Assembly: GCA_903859265.1 (NCBI GenBank)
Contig: CAIOLZ010000313.1
Span: forward strand, 1 to 12,139
DNA: 12,139 bases
Direction of reading: 5' to 3'
DNA from: an uncultured beta proteobacterium
GTDB taxonomy: Bacteria; Pseudomonadota; Gammaproteobacteria; Burkholderiales; Burkholderiaceae_C
The notes below the pieces were generated by a model. It ran no database searches. It was not told the DNA's origin and worked only from the letters and a program-made list of their open reading frames with translations. Positions 7,211 to 12,139 of this stretch are shown here, in pieces (positions within the stretch are counted from its first letter, which is position 1; each line of letters begins with the position of its first letter). The position numbers and the translations under genes are program-made.

Positions 7211-7241
7211 TGACCCAGAGGGTCAGATACCCTCTGGGTCA
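7211..7241 (-). repeat. Perfect 13-bp inverted repeat at the domain III/IV junction
   Basis: TGACCCAGAGGGT (7211-7223) is repeated inverted at 7229-7241 with a 5-base loop. It lies 41 bases upstream of the reverse transcriptase ATG. It probably forms the base of intron domain IV or a stem near the ribosome-binding site, not a transcription terminator, because no T run follows on the minus strand. Confidence 0.7.
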
Positions 7242-7534
7242 TAGTTAAAAGTCGCAACGGCGTTACGCTGTCGCACCCGAGGTAAGTCAGCCAGCTTTCA
7301 CTGCGGGACATATGCCCTATCCCGGTCGTTACAACCGGGCTTTCGCTTCCTACCTCATCCTTTACCCCCTCCACCATAGCCCTTGCTTACGCGCAGGTTG
7401 CCAGCACCTTGCGGTTCTGGCAGTGAGTGGGGCTTACCTCGTTTCCCTCTGTGCCCATCTGGCTGGCAGGCCAGACGATGGGGTTAGGGACCCTCTTTCC
7501 GCCGGAAGTCATTTGGGAACGTTGTGAAGTCATT

Positions 7535-7543
7535 GACCAACAC
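7535..7543 (-). other. Candidate EBS1 loop of the intron
   Basis: On the minus strand GAAGTC (7554-7549) and GACTTC (7531-7526) enclose a 17-base loop that contains GTGTTGGTC. The last eight exon bases before the intron, GACCACAC, pair with this fully if one U of the loop is bulged. A hairpin loop is where exon-binding site 1 sits in domain I. Confidence 0.5.
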
Positions 7544-7665
7544 AACCCGACTTCGTGCCTTTTGGCCGCAGCTCCTCCCTTGCGGGAGAAACAAGCGTTA
7601 GCTGCTTACTGTTAACGACGGTTCAAGCGAGAGTTCACGTTAGATTTCCCATACCCTTTACCCCG

Positions 7666-7672
7666 GCGACCT
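7666..7672 (-). other. Candidate EBS2 of the intron
   Basis: AGGTCGC on the minus strand can pair with exon GTGACCT (7794-7788) over seven bases including one G-U pair. The exon segment lies 10-16 bases upstream of the proposed 5' splice site, about where IBS2 is expected. Found by eye, so chance is not excluded, but together with EBS1 it supports the 7778 boundary. Confidence 0.45.
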
Positions 7673-7778
7673 CCTCACTTCTTGCTCGTGAGGTTGGGAT
7701 TGACTTGCGTCAGTCTTGTGTGCTTGTGCACAGGTCGTTTATCCACAGCTTCGCACCCCAGGATTGCTCCAGGCGCAC

Positions 7779-7794
7779 GTGTGGTCAAGGTCAC
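7779..7794 (-). other. 5' exon target (IBS1 and IBS2) of the intron
   Basis: These 16 exon bases read GTGACCT-TGACCACAC-type sequence on the minus strand and abut the intron GTGCG. The half nearest the intron (7779-7786) matches the EBS1 loop and the distal half (7788-7794) matches EBS2. This would be the retrohoming recognition sequence. Confidence 0.45.
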
Positions 7795-7875
7795 GCCGTT
7801 CCAGACGTGGTTTCAATAGGAAACAAGACACAGAGAGCGGTTGCGCTCATCTACCAGTACTGTTGCCACAAAATT

Positions 7876-7890
7876 AATTTGTAACAAATT
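7876..7890. repeat. 15-bp AT-rich palindrome
   Basis: AATTTGT-A-ACAAATT has seven-base arms around a central A. It is loosely flanked by GTTGC (7862-7866) and GCAAC (7891-7895), also inverted. It could be an operator for a dimeric regulator of radC or fkpB. It is too AT-rich for a terminator stem, and no regulator can be named. Confidence 0.4.
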
Positions 7891-8061
7891 GCAACAAGGC
7901 CTTCTCATCCCGAGAATATGTCTCTATTTGGCAACGGAATACATGCCTTAGGCGTGCATTTCCCTGTTTCCCAAGCCCTGAAGGCATGGGGCGTAGAAGC
8001 CAAATTAGAGCCATTTGGCTGCTACAAAGTTAACCCTTTTGAGGGGGCAGAATGGAGCCTC

Positions 8062-8090
8062 CTGAGAGGGAAACCATCCACTGATATATT
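8062..8090 (+). promoter_or_regulatory. Putative sigma-70 promoter of fkpB-ispH
   Basis: CTGAGA (8062-8067, 4/6 to TTGACA) and TATATT (8085-8090, 5/6 to TATAAT) are 17 bp apart, and a TG sits one base before the -10 as in extended -10 promoters. The start site would be about 60 bp upstream of the fkpB ATG. Confidence 0.45.
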
Positions 8091-8156
8091 CGGCCAGTTG
8101 GCCAAAATGAAGCGACATCGAGTCGCACCAATACAGCCCAGTTTATCGGGACTTCT

Positions 8157-8612
8157 ATGACCACATCGACACCCCGCGTGGCAGCGGGCTCTTTCCTGAC
8201 CTTGCACTACCGCCTTAGCGGGCCTGCCGGTGACATCATCAACACCTTCTCCGGCAAACCCGCGACCTTGAGTCTGGGAACGGGTGAGCTGTCACCGGCG
8301 GTGGAGCAGTGCCTGATGGGCATGGAGGAGGGCACCCGTGCCACATTCGATCTGCCCGCCGGAGCCGCATTTGGTGAGCGCAATCCCGATATGCAGCAAT
8401 GGCTGGCGCGCAAGGTGCTCACGCAAATGGGTGATCCGCTGGAATCCTACCAAGTGGGCGATGTGGTGCAGTTCCCGACGCCTGACGGGCAAGGACAGTT
8501 TGCCGGCGTGGTGCTGCAACTGCAGGGCGACGACGCGGTGCTGTTCGATTTCAACCATCCGCTCGCGGGCCAGCCGGTGGCCTTCGAAGTCCAGCTGATT
8601 GGTGTGCTATGA
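8157..8612 (+). CDS. fkpB: FKBP-type peptidyl-prolyl isomerase, SlpA/FkpB type
   Basis: A 151-residue cytoplasmic prolyl isomerase/chaperone of the SlpA (FkpB) group. The N-terminal FKBP part shows FLTLHYRL (13-20) and LSLGTGELSPAVEQCLMGME (38-57). The flap is replaced by an insert-in-flap chaperone domain (about 70-125, including AFGERNP and VGDVVQFPTPDG), and the final strand returns to FKBP (LAGQPVAFEVQLIGV). The motif DFNHPLAGQ is typical. There is no signal peptide, as expected for SlpA. Length matches the E. coli protein of about 149 residues. A weak CGGGA ribosome-binding site lies five bases before the ATG. It overlaps ispH as ATGA; the fkpB-ispH pair is widely conserved in proteobacteria. 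Confidence 0.93.
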   Translation: MTTSTPRVAAGSFLTLHYRLSGPAGDIINTFSGKPATLSLGTGELSPAVEQCLMGMEEGTRATFDLPAGAAFGERNPDMQQWLARKVLTQMGDPLESYQVGDVVQFPTPDGQGQFAGVVLQLQGDDAVLFDFNHPLAGQPVAFEVQLIGVL

Positions 8613-9553
8613 GTACGCCGGTTGAAATTTTGCTGGCCGAGCCGCGCGGATTTTGCGCAGGTGTGGACCGCGCCATCGAGATCGTTGAAAAAGCGCTGAC
8701 CAAGTTCGGCGCCCCCATTTACGTGCGCCATGAGATCGTCCACAACACCTACGTGGTCAACGACCTCAAATCCAAAGGCGCGATCTTTATCGAAGAGCTC
8801 GACGATGTGCCACCCGGCGCCACGCTGGTCTTTTCGGCCCATGGCGTGAGCCGCGCGATCCAGAACGACGCGGCCGCGCGCGGGTTTCAGATATTTGATG
8901 CCACTTGCCCGCTGGTGACCAAGGTCCATGTCGAGGTGGCAAAGCTGCACAAAGAGGGGTATGAGTTCATCATGATCGGCCACAAAGGGCACCCCGAAGT
9001 GGAGGGCACCATGGGCCAGCTGGAGAGCGGCATCCATCTGGTTGAAGACGTTGGGGACGTGGCGCGCATCAGCCCGTCGCAGACCGACAAGTTGGCGGTC
9101 GTCACCCAAACCACGCTGAGCATGGACGATGCGGCTGATATCGCTGCGGCTGTGAAGGCACGTTTTCCCAACGTTCGCGAACCCAAGCAGCAGGACATTT
9201 GCTATGCCACCCAAAACCGGCAGGACGCGGTCAAGGTGATGAGCCCGCAGGTGGATATCGTGATCGTGGTCGGCAGCCCGACCAGTTCCAACAGCAACCG
9301 CTTGCGCGAAGTGGCGCACAAATTGGGGACCGCCAGTTACATGGTAGATAGCGCGGAAGAATTGCAACCCGAATGGTTTGTCGGACACCAGCGCGTGGGG
9401 CTGACGGCGGGTGCGTCTGCACCGGAAGTGCTGGTCAAGGCGGTGATTGACCGCATCAAAGCCTTGGGTGCGGTGTCGGTGCGCAAGATGGACGGTATCG
9501 AGGAGACGATCAAATTTCCCTTGCCCAAGGGGCTGCGGCTGGATGGCCAATGA
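8609..9553 (+). CDS. ispH: 4-hydroxy-3-methylbut-2-enyl diphosphate reductase
   Basis: The last enzyme of the MEP isoprenoid pathway, reducing HMBPP to IPP and DMAPP with a [4Fe-4S] cluster. The 314 residues match the usual length. The three cluster cysteines are Cys16 (PRGFCAGV), Cys100 (DATCPLV) and Cys198 (DICYAT). The catalytic Glu130 and His128 lie in GHKGHPEVEGT; His45 and His78 (SAHGVS) line the substrate pocket; SPTSSNSNRL (223-232) binds the diphosphate. It starts by ATGA overlap with fkpB and ends by ATGA overlap with the dehydratase gene, so it is in the middle of a translationally coupled operon. No damage is seen, as expected for an essential gene. Confidence 0.97.
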   Translation: MSTPVEILLAEPRGFCAGVDRAIEIVEKALTKFGAPIYVRHEIVHNTYVVNDLKSKGAIFIEELDDVPPGATLVFSAHGVSRAIQNDAAARGFQIFDATCPLVTKVHVEVAKLHKEGYEFIMIGHKGHPEVEGTMGQLESGIHLVEDVGDVARISPSQTDKLAVVTQTTLSMDDAADIAAAVKARFPNVREPKQQDICYATQNRQDAVKVMSPQVDIVIVVGSPTSSNSNRLREVAHKLGTASYMVDSAEELQPEWFVGHQRVGLTAGASAPEVLVKAVIDRIKALGAVSVRKMDGIEETIKFPLPKGLRLDGQ

Positions 9554-10530
9554 TGCCCGGCAGGTTTTCGCGCGCTGAAATTGACCAGGCCCTGCAGCGC
9601 CTGCAGGGCGGATACCAGGGGTTTATCCGGCAAACACCTTTGTGCAAATTCAGTGGCAGTCAACTCGGGCTTCATTGCAAAGAGGTCTGGCTCAAGCTCG
9701 AGCAGTTGCAGGTGGGAGGCAGTTTCAAGGCGCGCGGCATGCTCAACCGCATGCTGGCCAACCCGATTCCCGCCAGCGGCGTGGTGATCGCATCCGGTGG
9801 CAATGCCGGCATCGCTACCGCTGCGGCAGCCAAGGCACTGGGCCAGCGTTGCGAAGTGTTTGTCCCCGAAGTGGCTAGTCCGGCCAAGCGGGAAAGGCTT
9901 CGTCAACTCGGCGCGCACGTGGAGGTTGTTGGCGCTGACTACGCGCAGGCGCTCGACGCCGCGCTGACCCGCCAGCGTGAGACTGGCGCGCTGCAAATGC
10001 ACGCATACGACCAGGTCGAAGTGCTGGCCGGGGCCGCTACTTTGGCCGCAGAAATCGAGCAGCAGGCGGGCTTGCCCGACAGTTTGCTGGTAAGCGTGGG
10101 CGGCGGCGGGCTGATTGGCGGTATCGCGGGCTGGTTTGAAGACCGTGCGCGGGTCATCGGCGTGGAGCCGGTGCTGGCACCTACACTGTTTGCGGCGCGC
10201 AAGGCTGGTGGCCCGGTGGATGTAGCGGTTGGAGGCATTGCGGCGGATTCGCTGGGTGCCAGACGCATTGGCGCCTTGGCTTGGGAGATGTCCCAGCGTT
10301 ACGTGCAGGACGCTTTGCTGCTCGATGACACAGCCATTCGCATGGCGCAGTTGTGGCTGTGGAGTGCGCTCAAACTGGCGGTGGAACCCGCCGCTGCCTT
10401 GGGGCTGGCTGCGCTGCAAAGCGGTGCCTATGTGCCGCGGGGGGACGAGACAGTTTGCCTGATTCTGTGCGGCGCCAATGTTGACCCTGCAATGCTTGCA
10501 ACCAGTTCGCCTGACAGCACTTTTGCATAA
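9550..10530 (+). CDS. PLP-dependent threonine/serine dehydratase-like enzyme
   Basis: A 326-residue fold-type II PLP enzyme of the threonine/serine dehydratase family. The PLP lysine is Lys60 in GSFKARG, the substrate loop is SGGNAG (82-87) and the phosphate-binding glycine loop is GGGGLIGG (184-191). There is no C-terminal ACT domain, so it resembles the short catabolic TdcB or serine racemase type rather than the allosteric biosynthetic IlvA. Possible reactions are L-Thr to 2-oxobutyrate or L-Ser to pyruvate plus ammonia; a racemase or other beta-eliminase is possible. The start is the ATG that overlaps the ispH TGA; a second ATG follows at 9553. It ends 37 bp before serS, with no hairpin terminator between, so read-through into serS is possible. 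Confidence 0.85.
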   Translation: MMPGRFSRAEIDQALQRLQGGYQGFIRQTPLCKFSGSQLGLHCKEVWLKLEQLQVGGSFKARGMLNRMLANPIPASGVVIASGGNAGIATAAAAKALGQRCEVFVPEVASPAKRERLRQLGAHVEVVGADYAQALDAALTRQRETGALQMHAYDQVEVLAGAATLAAEIEQQAGLPDSLLVSVGGGGLIGGIAGWFEDRARVIGVEPVLAPTLFAARKAGGPVDVAVGGIAADSLGARRIGALAWEMSQRYVQDALLLDDTAIRMAQLWLWSALKLAVEPAAALGLAALQSGAYVPRGDETVCLILCGANVDPAMLATSSPDSTFA

Positions 10531-10567
10531 TCGTTTTTTTTATTTTCCGTACCCGGTATCTCCCAAC

Positions 10568-11890
10568 ATGCTAGACATTACCCAACTGCGCAAAGACCTC
10601 GGCTCCGTTATCGCCCGACTGGAAACACGCAAAAGCCCGCAGGTTTTTTTGAACGTAGATACCTTCACCGCGCTGGAGGCAGAGCGCAAGACGATTCAAA
10701 TGCGCACCGAAGAGCTGCAAAGCAAACGCAATACGCTGAGCAAGCAAATTGGCATGCTCAAAGCCAAAGGCCCTTCCGGCGCCGCCGACGTGGACGCTGT
10801 GATGGCGGAAGTAGCAGGTCTTAAAACAGAACTCGAAGCCTCCGCCACGCGCCTTGACCAGATCCAGAGTGAGATGCAAACGCTGTTGTTGGCTGTGCCC
10901 AATTTGCCGCACGAAAGTGTGCCGCTGGGCTCCGACGAGCATGGCAACGTGGTCGTGCGCTCCTGGGGTGCGCCCAAAGTGTTTGACTTCGCCGTCAAGG
11001 ACCATGTGGATTTGGGTGAACCCCTCGGGCTGGACTTCGAGCTCGGCGTCAAGCTCACCGGATCGCGTTTCACCGTCATGAAAGGTCCGGTCGCGCGCCT
11101 GCACCGTGCCTTGTCGCAGTTCATGCTGGATGTGCAGACCCAGGAGCATGGGTACACCGAGTGCTACACCCCCTACATCGTCAACGGTGAAACCCTGCGC
11201 GGAACCGGCCAGTTACCCAAGTTTGAAGGCGATTTGTTTGCCGCCAAAAAAGGCGGACAGGAGGGTGAAGCACAGCCCGACAACACCGCCCTGTATCTGA
11301 TTCCCACCAGCGAAGTACCGCTGACCAATTTTGTGCGTGACGTGGTGCTGCCTGAGTCCGACTTGCCGATCAAGCTCACCGCCCACACACCGTGCTTTCG
11401 TTCCGAGGCGGGCAGCGCCGGGCGTGACACGCGCGGTCTGATTCGCCAGCACCAGTTCGACAAGGTCGAGATGGTGCAAATCGTGCACCCCGACAAGAGC
11501 TATGAAGCGCTGGAGGAGATGACGACGCACGCCGAAGCGATTTTGCAAAAACTCGGCCTGCCGTACCGCGTGATGAGTTTGTGCACCGGTGACATGGGTT
11601 TTGGCGCTGCCAAAACTTACGACCTCGAAGTCTGGTTGCCAGCACAAAACACCTACCGCGAAATCAGCTCGGTCTCCAACTGCGAGGCCTTCCAGTCCCG
11701 CCGACTGCAGGCGCGCTTCAAGAATGCGCAGGGAAAAAATGAACTGGTCCACACCCTCAACGGCTCCGGCCTGGCCGTTGGCCGGGCGTTGGTGGCGGTG
11801 CTGGAAAACTACCAGAATGCCGATGGTTCGATTACTGTACCCGGCGTGCTTCGGCCCTACCTGGGCGGCCTTCAGACGCTTGCTGCGTAA
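10568..11890 (+). CDS. serS: Seryl-tRNA synthetase
   Basis: A class II aminoacyl-tRNA synthetase charging tRNA-Ser (and tRNA-Sec where present). The chosen start, ATG 10568, gives 440 residues beginning MLDITQLRKD, the standard SerRS N-terminus; the upstream in-frame start at 10478 lies inside the previous gene. Residues about 28-105 form the long antiparallel coiled-coil arm that grips the tRNA long variable arm. Class II motif 2 is FRSEAGSAGRDTRG (277-290), with the serine-binding loop TSEVPL (247-252), and motif 3 is GSGLAVGRALVAVLEN (399-414). The 5' gap holds a T-rich run and CATAAT at 10526-10531, a possible -10 without a good -35. No clear Shine-Dalgarno sequence is seen. The tRNA-Ser gene lies 61 bp downstream. 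Confidence 0.97.
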   Translation: MLDITQLRKDLGSVIARLETRKSPQVFLNVDTFTALEAERKTIQMRTEELQSKRNTLSKQIGMLKAKGPSGAADVDAVMAEVAGLKTELEASATRLDQIQSEMQTLLLAVPNLPHESVPLGSDEHGNVVVRSWGAPKVFDFAVKDHVDLGEPLGLDFELGVKLTGSRFTVMKGPVARLHRALSQFMLDVQTQEHGYTECYTPYIVNGETLRGTGQLPKFEGDLFAAKKGGQEGEAQPDNTALYLIPTSEVPLTNFVRDVVLPESDLPIKLTAHTPCFRSEAGSAGRDTRGLIRQHQFDKVEMVQIVHPDKSYEALEEMTTHAEAILQKLGLPYRVMSLCTGDMGFGAAKTYDLEVWLPAQNTYREISSVSNCEAFQSRRLQARFKNAQGKNELVHTLNGSGLAVGRALVAVLENYQNADGSITVPGVLRPYLGGLQTLAA

Positions 11891-11912
11891 CTACAGGGCG
11901 CGCGCCCGTGCC

Positions 11913-11921
11913 TGCTAGAAT
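11913..11921 (+). promoter_or_regulatory. Extended -10 promoter of tRNA-Ser
   Basis: TGCTAGAAT fits the extended -10 consensus TGnTATAAT with one mismatch. It is followed at once by GCGGCC, a GC-rich discriminator typical of stringently controlled stable-RNA promoters. No good -35 lies 17 bp upstream; that position instead overlaps the palindrome GGGCGCGCGCCC (11896-11907). The tRNA begins 30 bp downstream. Confidence 0.5.
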
Positions 11922-11951
11922 GCGGCCTTCGCCCAGCGATGCAACCTATTA

Positions 11952-12041
11952 GGAGCGGTGGCAGAGTGGTCGAATGTACTTGACTCGAAATCAAGCGTAG
12001 GGGCGACCCTACCGTGGGTTCGAATCCCACCCGCTCCGCCA
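11952..12041 (+). tRNA. tRNA-Ser (anticodon CGA)
   Basis: A 90-nt tRNA including an encoded CCA. The acceptor stem GGAGCGG pairs with CCGCTCC, followed by G and CCA. The anticodon stem CTTGA/TCAAG encloses the loop CTCGAAA, giving anticodon CGA at 11986-11988, which reads UCG. A long variable arm (GTAGGGGCGACCCTAC) identifies a class II serine tRNA, and the T arm has GGGTTCGAATCCC. It lies directly after serS, its own synthetase gene. Confidence 0.97.
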
Positions 12042-12058
12042 GATAGCTAGTAAACATG

Positions 12059-12082
12059 CGCCCCTCGGGGCGTTTTGTTTTT
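12059..12082 (+). terminator. Rho-independent terminator after tRNA-Ser
   Basis: CGCCCC (12059-12064) pairs with GGGGCG (12067-12072) around TC, followed by TTTTGTTTTT. This is a strong GC stem with a T run 17 bp after the CCA end. The remaining 57 bp to the window edge show no complete gene. Confidence 0.85.
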
Positions 12083-12139
12083 CTGTCCGCATTAGAACCC
12101 GTCATAGAATTTGCGCTGGGTTGAGGTGGGATGTTCATC

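Larger units (their letters stand above)
5327..7778 (-). mobile_element. Group II intron, about 2.45 kb, in the radC leader
   Basis: A retroelement read on the minus strand. The 5' end is placed at 7778, where the strand reads GTGCGCCTGG. GTGYG is the group II 5' consensus, and the exon just upstream pairs with two candidate EBS sites. Domains I-III occupy about 7778-7245, domain IV with the reverse transcriptase frame follows, domain V is at 5403-5370 and domain VI ends near 5328. The 3' end is placed by domain VI geometry only; the expected terminal A-pyrimidine is not obvious, so it may be a few bases off. The ribozyme core looks complete, so splicing in vitro or in trans is plausible. The encoded protein is frameshifted, so self-mobility is doubtful. 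The insertion lies between genes, about 28 bp upstream of radC and in its orientation. Confidence 0.85.
7779..8156. other. Intergenic region between the intron and fkpB, no convincing gene
   Basis: This 378-bp stretch is the original radC/fkpB intergenic region upstream of the intron site. It is AT-richer than the flanking genes, particularly at 7865-7900. It holds an AT palindrome, a likely fkpB promoter and, on the minus strand, presumably the old radC promoter, which I could not locate. An open frame of 80 codons (7918-8160, plus strand) overlaps the fkpB start as ATGA. It uses many codons rare in the neighbours (ATA, CTA, TTA, AGA), has a weak ribosome-binding site and matches no family I know. 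Confidence 0.6.

Noticed and set aside
7211..7241. 13-bp inverted repeat as a terminator or transposon end
   Set aside because: It lies inside the intron between the domain III region and the RT start and has no T run; an RNA stem of the intron explains it.
7918..8160. 80-residue frame upstream of fkpB as a real gene
   Set aside because: Atypical codon use, weak ribosome-binding site and no known family; kept only as an observation.
8447..9550. Long minus-strand open frame opposite ispH
   Set aside because: It is a shadow of ispH in a GC-rich genome; the translation is rich in His, Arg and Gln without motifs, and the plus-strand gene is certain.
9337..10419. Minus-strand open frame of 360 codons opposite the dehydratase
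   Set aside because: It runs antisense to two clear genes, with low-complexity composition and no recognisable domain.
11872..12138. Minus-strand open frame of 88 codons over the tRNA
   Set aside because: Its RVGFEPTVGSPLRL-type translation is simply the antisense of tRNA-Ser, a known source of false proteins; the frame has no other support.
12131..12139. ATG TTC ATC at the window edge as the start of a new gene
   Set aside because: A GAGG lies four bases upstream, but only three codons are visible, which is not enough to call a gene.
1..12139. CRISPR array, prophage, toxin-antitoxin or integron content
   Set aside because: No direct repeat array, phage structural gene, short toxin pair or attC-like cluster was seen; the only mobile element is the group II intron.

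Overview
The window looks like a GC-rich betaproteobacterial chromosome, most likely Burkholderiales and perhaps the Comamonadaceae. This is inferred from the protein sequences, the codon use and the housekeeping order radC / fkpB-ispH / serS; no database search was possible. Most genes are ordinary and tightly packed, with ATGA or GTGA stop-start overlaps.

Left part (1-3943): a tungsten-related block. It opens with the last 40 residues of a MoaD/ThiS-type sulfur carrier ending in GG, followed by a 99-residue protein I do not recognise. Next comes a convergent gene for a regulator that joins a ModE/LysR-type helix-turn-helix to a periplasmic-binding-protein-like sensor domain. Diverging from it over 49 bp is tupB-tupC-tupA, encoding the permease, ATPase and binding protein of a tungstate ABC importer. 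An intrinsic terminator is folded around the tupA stop codon. Import, regulation and a molybdopterin-type sulfur carrier side by side suggest a tungstoenzyme just upstream, perhaps a bacterial aldehyde:ferredoxin oxidoreductase; that gene is not in view.

Middle (3942-8156): radC and an Smr-domain gene form a coupled pair on the minus strand. About 28 bp upstream of radC lies a group II intron of about 2.45 kb, also on the minus strand. It has a GTGCG 5' end, EBS/IBS-like pairings with the flanking exon, domain V with its AGC triad and GAAA loop, and a domain VI hairpin. Its reverse transcriptase/maturase/HNH protein appears split by a one-base frameshift near codon 42. The intron separates radC from the intergenic region that probably held its original promoter. 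The 378 bp beyond the intron is AT-richer and holds no convincing gene.

Right part (8157-12139): fkpB, ispH and a PLP-dependent threonine/serine dehydratase-like gene are coupled by 4-bp overlaps. serS follows, then a tRNA-Ser(CGA) gene with its own extended -10 promoter and a strong terminator. The seryl-tRNA synthetase gene therefore sits directly beside one of its substrate tRNAs.

The observations most worth a second look are the tungsten block with its unrecognised small protein and PBP-linked regulator, and the frameshifted intron sitting in the radC leader.
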